A DNA stretch of 64,000 nucleotides from Lactifluus volemus (lineage: Eukaryota > Basidiomycota > Agaricomycetes > Russulales > Russulaceae), in contig WTXI01000030.1 of assembly GCA_022376515.1 (NCBI GenBank), forward strand, positions 124,001-188,000, given 5' to 3'. The notes under the pieces are model-generated. The model searched no databases, was not told the DNA's origin, and was given only the letters and a program-made list of their open reading frames with translations. The number at the start of each line of letters is the position of its first letter. The stretch's first letter is position 1. Shown in pieces: positions 23,979-34,182 of this stretch. Position numbers and translations under genes: made by a program.

Positions 23979-25920
23979 ATGTTCACTGGCTTGGCACGTC
24001 GTCTACTAATGGTAAATTCACTCGAGAAAAGTAGATCGTTATCCCCGACACAACTACCATTAGATAAAAAACATCCCTTGGCATTCCCAGGCAAACGAAT
24101 CAAGAAGAGGAAATACACTCCCCCAGAGCCAGGATCCCCAGACGATGTCATCTTACGACAAGTCGTAGCTCTCCTCGGAGAAGAATTCGTGGCAAGGGCG
24201 GAAGCTGATGGCACCGATTGGGACTCGCCTTTCGGCTTTAGAGAGCAAGTTGAGCTCACCGTGTCAAGCATCTCGTCCAGCGGTATGTCCTCACTCTCAG
24301 ACCCGTCTCTTGCACAATCCCGCCCACCCCTGGATCTTTCACGTGTTCTGCCAGCATTGTTGCTAACGCAAACCCGCCCGAACAGGTGAAGGGCTCGCCC
24401 TTTCCCCCTCATCGAAGCGCCCATGGATCGTTGTCATTCCGTTCACCTTGCCCGGGGAGGTCATCAACGTTCGCGTTTACAGGCACGCAAGGTTGCATTC
24501 CTTTGCCGACCTGGTCAATATTCAAGTTCCAAATTCTGAACTGAGAGACATGAGTCGTGTCAAGTGCAAATACTTTGGGACCTGCGCCGGATGCCAGTAT
24601 CAGGTACAATTCCTCGAGGTAGCTGGGCTTTGCGCGCTGAATATTGAACACTTATTAATAGATGCTATCTTATGAAACTCAGCTCGATCTCAAGCGAAAC
24701 GTGGTTGAAAAGGCTTACCAGAACTACTCCGGTCTCCCCGAGTCATCGCTACCAGTCATACAATCGACGATTCCCTCTCCTCTACAATATGGCTATCGCA
24801 CTAAGATTACGCCACATTTTGACCCCCCGCCAAAAAAGGTACAGAGCGGAGGCTCATCCGTCAATGAGGAGAAGCCGTCTTGGCTCAAGATCGGCTTCAA
24901 TCAAATTGGCAAGCGAACTGTTATGGACATCGAGGTATGGTGCGTCAATTGTGGGGCAAATCAAGCCTCGAGATTGACGAACAACAGGAATGCCCTATCG
25001 CAACCCCGGTTCTGAACGACGCTTACCGCCCAATGCGCGACGACATCGCAAAGTGAGTGTTCTGAAACTGACCTCACCTTTTCCCTGAATCGGCGTCACG
25101 CAGAAAAATATACACTTACAAAAAGGGTGTATCTCTCTTGCTCCGCGACTCTCTCGAAATTCCGGGCGGCAACTCCTCTAAGGCCACCACGGAACTCGCC
25201 GCCGGAGACAATCACGTCTGCATCACGGACCATAAGGCAACCGTGCGCGAACGCGTCGGCGACCTCCTTTTCGACTACCAAGCCGGCTCTTTCTTCCAAA
25301 ACAACAACTCTGTCCTTGTCCCACTTACATCGTACGTCCGCGACGCCATCTTCCCCCCCACATCATCCACGTCCACATCGACCGCCTCGCCTCCTCCAAC
25401 CCACCTAGTAGACGCCTATTGCGGCGCAGGGCTCTTCGCACTCACCCTCGCCCCACACTTTACCAAAATCGCCGGGATCGAGCTCTCCGCCGACTCGATC
25501 CGCTTCGCGGCTCACAACGCCACGCTCAACAACCGTTGTTTTGAAACCGCGCACCAAAAAAAAGAAATCTCATTCCGAGCCGGCGACGCCGCGCAAATCT
25601 TTAGCGCCGTCGCGGACTTCCCGCCCGAGCGTACCGCGCTCGTCGTCGATCCGCCGCGTAAAGGGTGCGACGAGGCGTTTTTGAGGCAGCTTTTGGAATT
25701 TGGACCGCAGACGGTCGTATATGTGAGTTGTAACGTGCACACGCAGGCTAGGGACGTCGGCCAGATCCTGTCGTGGTCGGCAGAGCAGGCGGCGGCGGCG
25801 ACAGGGGCGGGGAAACGTGAGGGGAAGAGGTATGTGCTGGAAAGTCTGAGAGGCTTTGATTTGTTTCCGCAGACAGCGCATGTGGAGTCTGTGGCAGTTT
25901 TGAGGCTTGTAGTATCTTGA
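23979..25920 (+). CDS. TRM2: tRNA (uracil-5-)-methyltransferase, TRM2 type
   Basis: There are five or six exons. The start at 23979 (MFTGLARRLLMVN) is chosen as the longest; Met at 24009 is an alternative that removes a basic, hydrophobic leader that might target mitochondria. The order is a TRAM-like beta domain (VIPFTLPGEVINVRVYRH), a Cys cluster CKYFGTCAGCQYQ with MLSYETQLDLKR, then the Rossmann methyltransferase. S-adenosylmethionine motif I is VDAYCGAGLFALTLAP. The family motifs DPPRKGC and YVSCNVHTQARD follow, with Cys of SCN as the catalytic nucleophile. The C-terminus GFDLFPQTAHVESVAVL is diagnostic for the RlmD/TrmA superfamily. It methylates C5 of U54 in the T loop of tRNAs. A tRNA gene lies 70 bases downstream. 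Confidence 0.93.
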
Positions 25921-25990
25921 TCGTGGTCGTTCGGCTCGAGCGCTCCACCAAGTGCAATTTGGATATGTTTATGTTGAGGTATCTTATCGA

Positions 25991-26078
25991 TCGGATATGG
26001 TGTAACGGCTAACATTACCGCCTCTCATAGGCGTTAGTCCTGATCGCGGTAGCTCGGGGTTCGATTCCCCGTATCCGA
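25991..26078 (+). tRNA. tRNA-Glu(CTC) with a 17-base intron
   Basis: The acceptor stem TCGGATA pairs fully with TATCCGA. The T arm CGGGGTTCGATTCCCCG is perfect. The anticodon stem ACCGC (26017-26021) pairs with GCGGT (26046-26050), and anticodon CTC is at 26024-26026. The 24-base loop becomes the normal 7 bases if 17 bases at 26028-26044 are removed, directly after position 37, the canonical place for eukaryotic tRNA introns. A GTAACGGCTAACAT D loop also fits tRNA-Glu. The box B element is the T loop GGTTCGATTCC. Confidence 0.93.
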
Positions 26079-26309
26079 ATATTTTTGTTTATGTTAATGA
26101 GATATCTCGCTCGTTCTTTCCTGCGTCTGCTCAGTTTCTCATTAGCTCTGGCTTTCACTCTGTGCTGTACGGTGACCAATGACAAGGATGGGCAGTGATA
26201 GGTTACACAGAGACAAACTAGCCAGCTTGTGCCATTATATTAGAACCTACACTATAACACTATACACTAGCTGGACAGAAATATAGAAAAAGGCTTTCGC
26301 TAATTCTAT

Positions 26310-29300
26310 TTAGATCGAGTGATCATAAACTGTAGCCCAATCCGATCCGTGTACAAAGTTTGTCATATCAAGAAAAGTGTCATGTCTGCCTCCAATCCAT
26401 AAAGTATGAGCTCTCTCAAAATATGGCCGGTGAATATGAGGGATCCACAGAAGAAGTTCACCGCCATCCCCACACATCCAACCATCCTTATTAACCGGAA
26501 TCTTGTTCATAAAATCGGCCTTCTCGATGTCTTCTGTTCTGACACGGGCTGCGAGATCTCGCTGGATTGAAGTGGTGCACTGCCCGTCCGACGACAGTGC
26601 AGCAGACTCGACCGACTTGGTGGACCCAGTAGACGAGCCTGCCACTCCTGTTGCGACATCCCACAGGCGAATCGTGTAATCTGCTGAGGCTGAGACCAGG
26701 CGCTTCCCGTCCGATGAGAATGCGACCGAAGCGACATCCTTATAGTGTCCAGTCAATGGGATTGCTTCGACTTCTCCCGTTGAGGCATCCCACATGCGAA
26801 TCGTGCGATCTCCCGAGGCTGAGGCGATACGTTGCCCGTCCGGTGAGAGTGCAACAGAATTGATTGACCGAGTATGTCCAATAAATGGACCTGCTACAAC
26901 CTCTCCTGTTGTAGCGTCCCACACGCAAATCGTCTCATCTGCTGAGGCGGAAACAATGCGTGCCCCATCTGGCGAGAATGCAATAGAGTTGACCCAATCG
27001 GTGTGCCCAGCAAATGGGCCTGCTACAACGTCTCCTGTTGCAACATCCCACACGCGAATCGTGTGATCAGATGAACCCGAGGCGACGCATTTACCGTCCG
27101 GCGAGAATACAACAGAGTTGACCAGATCGGTATGCCCAGTAAATGGGTCTGCTACAACGTCTCCTGTTGCAGCATCCCACACACGAATTGTACGATCAAA
27201 TGAGCCAGAGGCGATCTGCTGCCCATCTGGAGAGAATGCAACAGACCTGACAACATTGGTGTGGCCAGTAAATGGGCCTGCTATAACGTCTCCTGTTGCG
27301 GCATCCCACACGCGAATTGTGCGATCAGATGAACCAGAGGCGATCTGCCGTCCGTCTGGAGAGAATGCAACAGACCAGATATCACCGGTTTGCCTGGTAG
27401 ACGCGAGGACCTCTCCTGTTAAGGCATCCCACACGCAAATCGTGTGGTCCACCGAGGCTGAGGCGATGCGCTGGCTGTCTGGCGAGAATGAAACAGAAAA
27501 GACAGCATCGGAGTGCCCAGTAAACAAGCCCGAGCTCGTCACCACCTCTCCTGTTGCGGCAGCCCACATGCGAATCGTACAATCGGACGAGGCCGAAGCG
27601 ATACGCTGCCCATCCGGCGAGAACGCCACAAAATAGACCGAACCGAAGTGCCCAGTAAATGGGCCCGCTTCAAGCTCTCCTGTTGCAGCATCCCACACGC
27701 ACACCACACGCTCGGGTGAAATTGAAGCTGAGGCAACGTGCTGACCGTCAGGGGAGAATGCAACAGAACGGGGCATTCCAACTGACGACATGCTCGCTAC
27801 GACCACTCTTGTTGTGACATCCCGCACGTAAATCTTGTAATCGTCCGAGGCTGAGGCGAGACGTCGCCCATCCGGCGAGAACGCAATAGAGTTGACCCAA
27901 CCGGTATGTTCAGTAAACGGGCTCGTTACATCACCTCCTGTTGTAGCATCCCACAAGCAAACGTTGTAATCATTTGATGCCGAGGCGATCCACTGCCCGT
28001 CCGGAGAGAATGCAACGCAATTGACCCAATCAGTGTGTCCAATAAATGGGCCTGCTACAGTCTCCCCTGTTGCAGCATCCCATACGCGAATCGTGTGATC
28101 GGACGAACCCGAGGCGATGCGCTTCCCGTCAGGCGAGAATGTAACAGACGTGACCGGTCCGGTGTGTCCCGTAAATGGGCCTGCTACGACCTCTCCTGTC
28201 GCGGCATCCCACACGCGAATCGTGCGATCACTTGAAGCTGAGGCGATGTATTGCCCATCCAAAGAGAATGTGACAGAATTGACCCAATCGGTGTGTCCAG
28301 TAAATGGACCCGCTACCAACTCCCCGGTCGTGGCATTCCACACACAAATCGTGCGATCTTTCGAGGCTGAGGCAACCCGCTGTCCATCCGGAGAGAATGC
28401 AACAGACTGGACTGAATCATCATGTGCCTCGATCGTCATTTCCAATGCTGGCCAATGAGATAACCGCCCGCGTTCCAGGGATAATGTCCGAGGAAATAGG
28501 TGATCATAACGGATGAAGATGTGGGAAGAGCTTGGTGTAAAAGGTAGAGCCGAGATGTATATATGCGGAGCGCTCTTCGCTATCGCCATCCCAAAATATC
28601 GCACAAATGCGGAACCATCATTCACCAATTCCAACAAATCATCCACCTCAGTTTCGGCAGTCTGTTGCGATTATACCCAATAGTTACTACATGTCGTGCT
28701 CAATTATAGCATGCACGTACCTTTCCCTGGTTAGGCTGTAACCATATGTTCAGAGATGACAACGCTCGTGAGGAAACGCCTAGAGTGCCGTTGACGCTAA
28801 GCACTTCCAACCAAAACAAAAACTTCGCCTCGAACAAGGATCGAAACTTTATGAAGAGATCGCGTTCGAAGGGAATATGTTTTAAATGACCGTCCCACGA
28901 AACGCAGGCATACGATAGGGCAGGTGGAATGTGTCTAGCAATTCGACATTTGATTTCTGGAACGTCGATGTTCGGAAAATACGATGACTCGAGTTCACAA
29001 ATGTTGAATTTGAGCTTGTCCAGCATTAAAGCAATGCAGGAATGAGCCAACTGACGATGGGCTTCGCCAATGTCGACGTAGAAAACATCACTTTTCTTGC
29101 TTGTTAGAAAGTCACGGAATGATGTGTGGAGAGGAACGATGGGACCTGTTTGATCAGATGAAGTGACATTGCTCAGGAGTGAGCCGAGGTGATGCAGCAT
29201 TTCAACGACAGGACGAGGGTCGTCGGGTTTATCAATGGGGGCATGCCGTCGTAGAGCAAGTAAAGAATCCAGGGAGAGCGGTTCGATCGCGGCAAAAAGC

Positions 29301-31575
29301 TGTCCCATGACAGATCGAAATAGAATCTGTGCTTTATGCGGTTTGAAGTACTGCTTGAGAACTTCTTCGTATAACTCGTCCAACGGATCTTGTGCGTTGC
29401 AATCTCGAGAGTGTCCCAGCAGGTGCTGTATGCACTCTTCCTCGCTGAAGCCAAAACTAGCAGGAGGGCTATTTATGAACCCGCACGCAATGGCTGCCCA
29501 TTGAAACAAGCCCTGTGCCGCCTTCGCTAGTTTGTCACCATGCTCTTTGAATATCTTCGGAGGGAGCTGCTTCTTAAGATACATGGTAATATCTCGCTCC
29601 GTCTTGGAAGCCAGATTGGGGTCATTCATGTAGATGGTTTCAATAGATGACGCTTTGTCGAACGCAGATTCGATCCCATTCTCCGGCCTCGAGGTGATTA
29701 GGACGCGGAATTCTGATGGGAGGTCGGCCAGATGCTGTGCGAGAAACGTGTGTAAGCCAACTTTGCCAGTTGCGTCCCCACTCTCATCCAAGGCATCGAC
29801 GATGATAAGAACTGGACCAGAAAGTGCCAGGTTCTTGAGTGGCTCGAGAAGGAGACGCGCAAAAAGGGTACGATAATCTCGGGTACCACGAAGAGACGAT
29901 TTATCCTTGATAACCCTCCCGAGCGCGTGTTTGAACGCAGGATGGACATCGGAGAGATCCCGAGCAAGTGTCGTGAAAAGTTGATAGGCCTCATCCTTGG
30001 AACCCTCCTTCCGCAGAAAAGCAAAGTAACAGGCGAGGCACCTGTCGTCGAACCGACGTGCAACTTCATGCGCTATCGAGGACTTTCCTGTCCCTGCCTG
30101 GCCAAGGAGAACGAGCCCACAATTAGATCTTGGTTTCTCAATCCACTTGACGATGTGATCCAGAAAGTCTTCGCGTGTGCCCTCGAGACAGCGCTTCTCA
30201 TCGCCGAATTTCCAGCCTCCTTTATAAGGCAATTCGCTGATTTTTGCGTCCAATTCTGTGTGTCCCTTGTTAGAGTGATGACCCCAAGATCCTGTGACTA
30301 TCGGAACTCACGAGCTTCTAGCACAGCAACCCCGGTACTGACAGCCGTATATGCAAGGAAATGGTCTCGTTGTCGGACGAGGTCGGTGCGGAATTGTTGA
30401 ACTTTTTCATCAACCTGGCCGACCACATTCTTTAAAATCCGCCTTCCTGTAAATCACATATATATAATGATCCCGGATCGACCAAGGAGAGGAGTCAAGA
30501 CAACGTACCGACTTGAACATCCTCCGCATACGACCTAATAAATCTGGCACATTCGGAAACACATTCGAGCATCTCCTCGAGGGTTGTTGCCTGCTTAGAC
30601 TCTGGGTTTATGTTTCTCAGAGTGTCGGCCTCCTCTGCAAATTCGAAGGCATCACGAATCGTCTTAAGTAATGTTTCGACACTCTCATCACACTGGACCC
30701 GCTGTAGCAAATTCTGGCGGTAAGGTTAAAAAAATAACATTCCATGTACTTAGAAAAGACAAGGAGACGCACCTCGGGGATCTTTGAGAGCAGACTCCAA
30801 GCTAGCTTTGCATAAGGGTTCAGCTGCAGAGCGGAAGTCGTTTCAGCAAAGGATGGGGAAAAAAAAGAGATTGGGCATACTGCTGCAATTGGAGTGACGG
30901 CATCCATCACCAACTTGATAATTTTAACCGCACTTTTCCACGCTTTTATCGTATTGATCGCTTTGATAGCTTCCTCAGCGCTCTGGAGGCTGGCTGCAGT
31001 AGCTGATGCTGTGATCATCAGGGTAAGTGTGATGGGCTCTGTTGGATGTCCAGTATCATTATCAGCACTGAAAACAATATCAAGTTCTACATGCAAGATG
31101 CTCAGCTCGACGAATAAGTAAAAATTCCGAGGACTGGACTAACCGTGTCGAGGTTCACATACTACCGTCTGCTTTCCAACAAGGATGTCCGTCCCCATAG
31201 TCTTTTTCGCATAAAGCGATACTGTGATATGGGAGAGTGATTGTATAGCACTGCAGGAGTGTCAATTACCGTGAGAAAAAAATATACAAAATTTCCTACA
31301 ACGCGTTGACATCCTCTTTCCATTCCGCACATTTGGCTACGCTCCGCACAGATTTTGATCGCCATGTTCTCTCCCCATAGGTCACAGTAGCAAAAAATCG
31401 CCTTTCTCTTCCAAGGAGGGTACCGACACGGGGTAGGTTGCGAGCTCTGAGAACTGGCAGGAGAAAAGGATTTAGCACTTATCGAAGCGAGATGATAAAG
31501 AAACATACTGGTGACCTGTAGTGGGTGAAATATCTGTCGGATTTCGCTGGTCTGAGGACGACTGATGGACCCCAT
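26310..31575 (-). CDS. NLR-A: C2-NACHT-WD40 STAND protein
   Basis: About nine exons give roughly 1,600 residues. Start Met at 31575 (MGSISRPQTSE) leads into a C2-like domain over three exons: HPLQVT, LRARNLPRVG, FFATVTYGERTW, CAEWKEDV and SLYAKKTMGTDILVGKQT. A helical part follows with SAVKIIKLVMDAVTPIAA, LNPYAKLAWSLLSKIPE and CARFIRSYAEDVQV. The NACHT exon (about 30253-28717) has CLEGTREDFLDHIVKWI, Walker A GQAGTGKSS, Walker B VLIIVDALDESGD and sensor LITSRPE. The WD exon (about 28660-26310) holds 14 repeats of about 43 residues (GHTxxVxSVAFSPDGxxI) plus a degenerate fifteenth, then the tail DGWMCGDGGELLLWIP and FVHGSDWATVY. Repeats 5-6 are the most divergent. NACHT-WD40 proteins of this kind (HET-E/HET-D relatives) are cytosolic non-self sensors that oligomerise on ligand binding; the ligand here is unknown. 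No frameshift seen. Confidence 0.9.
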
Positions 31576-33699
31576 CCCGAAGTTTTCAGGACTTGGACTG
31601 TAGTGAAGATCAACGGCGGGGGACAGAGTGTGAGAGGGCTCTGCATACGAATGTGGAATCATCTAGGAGAGTGTTTGAGAGGTGTCCTTAGATTTGGTAG
31701 ATCAAATCGAGGTAGGTAGGAGAGGGAAGGGTATGAGACTGGAGCAACCATATGGCACACTCCTTGGCGCTTTCCTTTATCGCTTATCATTCCTTTGCCA
31801 CGCCCCTTCTCCGCTTCCGTCTTACCACCTGCGCCCTAATATCAGTTGTCGTATCCAACCTCTCCAATAGTTCCCATTCTATCTTTCTGTTTCCAATTCC
31901 CTGTTCACTCACAATTATCCTGCAATCCTGAGTGGCGATCTTCTACCGTCCTTCCCTACGTGTACCATAAGTAGACACTCATTTTTCTCCGTGTCGTCCC
32001 CGTCCCCGTGCTTGTTCTTTCGCTTTTCCCTGCCCTCCTTTTTCAGGCACCTCTCTGTGTGCGTTATCTTGACCATGCCTCAAGGATCAAAGTCCAGTAG
32101 GATTCGGAGCTAGCAGAATGCGCACAAAAGTAATATCTGTGTGAAATTTTGTGAGTGAGTTGCCCTCAAGTTTCCCCTTGCTTCTTGTGAACGTTCCCTT
32201 CTTGACTTACTGTAGCCGCTGTGCACAATATTGATGTAGTCTATGTGCCAGTGACAATCTCAGAAAGTCCTTTCAGTGCTCTGAAGCTTACCACGACCAC
32301 AATGCGTCCTGTTGACCCCAGCCTCAAGTTAATGACCTCACTCCCCCCAGCCCTCCACGTTAACCATGAGTGGGCGTATGCCGCCAAGAATGAAGTTTAA
32401 TGAAAGCCCAAGCTGCATTCCGAATGCGGTACTCACTTGTTATAGTGCCCCAACCTCGGGCGCGCAAGAACCTTTGCTATTCTCACGCCAAATTGTCACC
32501 AAAGTATCGCGATCACTATATTCCCATCCTAATCTTGGCCTCTGCAACGGAACGCCGCAGACCCAGGAAACTCGTGAAGTGCCGTGAAGATGCCGGCGAT
32601 AGGTTGTACAATGTACGAGGATGTGACATATCTTGAGCGCGCCCTCCCAAAGCCATCATGTATCAAGTGTTCTTTTTCGGGGCACTGTTGTATGGTTCGT
32701 TAGATCTGCAGATAAAATGTCACCTCTAATGAGATTCAGCGTTGGTATTGGTGGATAGATGCCGCTATGAGGTTTCAGGGAAAGCGTAATTGCTTCGCCG
32801 GAAAGAGGTGGGCATGTGACAGTCTATCATATGGCGGCCCCCTTACAGACCGCCGCAGGAACATCACTAACTGATGGCATAGACTTCAATGCATGATGAA
32901 TGGACCCCCTCGAGTTCCTGACGACGTACCTCTTGACCCCTTCGACTTTTATCGAATCGGTTTGCACTGATGACAGTGGTACCTGTTGGTGGATGCTTGA
33001 GGCACGTGGAGATGTTGAAACGTTCAATTAAACGGCGACCTTCATGGTTTAGTCGATTAAATATTGGCAGGAGTGTAAAGGGTAAACCATGCTTTAAACT
33101 TTTTCTTAATTTCAACTACAGTAATGACACAGGAAAACTGAACGGTACTGTACTTATGACCATATGCTTTCATGACTAGTACGCCCTCAGGCTCGGTCAT
33201 CGATTCTCACCCACTTCGCACGTCTACTGAAATGGAAATTCATAAAGGACAACCTGACGTATAACACAAGTCCAGAAACGAAACAAGAAGAGAAAATATA
33301 CTCCGCTAAAGTTGGGATTCCTCAGAGGGGTACCAGTCCTACCCTGAGGTCTGTTGCGGCGCCTCGCTCGCCCCTAGACTTTTCCTGATTCGGATACGGT
33401 GTGGCGCTGACTTAGCGCTCATGTGCTACAGTATTCATCATGTTCATGCGTTCTACAACGAGAATTCTCTTTCTTTCCTGCCTTCACTCCTCTACCTTGG
33501 AATATCCGCAGCAGATGATGAGTCTCGTTTTAACCCTACTACTGTACTAAAAAAAGTGAGGAAGTGAGGGTAGTAACCTTGCATGTTGCTTGAGAGGACG
33601 CTGGCACACGCGTGAGGGACACTAGATTACCTGAACGGCTAGTCTCGCAATTTGGATGAAAATAGAATACGTAGCATATAAGTGGTCCCGACTAGATTT
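31576..33699. other. Intergenic upstream of NLR-A, faintly similar to the region upstream of NLR-C
   Basis: No gene is recognised. By eye, parts around 32075-32180 and 32660-32750 resemble 49410-49510 and 49740-49815 (shared wording such as GTAGGATTC, GTGAGTGAG/GTGAGTGCG, and TTTTTCGGGG followed by GTTAGATC and TGAGATTCGG-like text). They are probably remnants of an old duplication covering the A and C promoters. Confidence 0.4.
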
Positions 33700-34110
33700 A
33701 CTGTGAAATTGAACTGTAGACCAATTTGATCCGTGCACAACATCTTTAAGATCAAGTCAAGTTTCATGCTTGCCCGCAATCCAGACCGTGTCAGTTCTAT
33801 GAAAATATGGACGGTGAATGTGGGGAATCCACAAAAGTAGTTCACCTCCCCAAACATCCTTATAAGATCGACCTTTTCAACATCTTCTGTTCTGACTTGC
33901 TCCGCATGGTCTGTGGGATCTGGCGGGGGCGAGGTGATGCGTTGTCCGTCCAGCGAGAATGCAATGGGATCAACAGATACGTTGTATCCAGTAAATTGGC
34001 CTGTTATCTCCCCTGTTATGGCATCTCACATGCGAATTGTGGAATTTCCTGAGGCCGAGATCGTGTGCTGCCAGTCTAGAGAAAATGCAATACAAAGGTC
34101 CCGATCATTG
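33700..34110 (-). pseudogene. NLR remnant: last WD repeats and C-terminal tail, broken
   Basis: In the minus strand one can read IAFSLDWQHTISASGNSTI, then a stop where intact copies have Trp (VWDA), then DAITGE, PIAFSLDGQRITS and VRTEDVEKVDL. After a deletion of roughly 25-30 bases that changes frame, the tail resumes as GELLLWIPHIHRPYF, ending HGSNWSTV. A second stop replaces Trp in the HETWLDL block. Both stops are TGG to TGA (TCA at 34026-34028 and 33757-33759 on the plus strand). Only the 3' end of an NLR is left, directly downstream of NLR-B. It is closest to the A/C type tail. Confidence 0.8.
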
Positions 34111-34182
34111 ACTGAGTCTGCTACGAGGTCATTGACAATAGTCTGGTGACTAGACAGGAATATACGTCGCAACTAACTTATT

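Noticed and set aside
27118..27636. Long plus-strand open frames opposite the WD40 exons (also 28117-28458, 34838-35269, 35720-36139, 45056-45505, 57767-58159)
   Set aside because: They repeat the text SVCPVNGPATTSPV every 43 codons, which is simply the mirror of the WD repeat coding strand. They are shadows, not genes.
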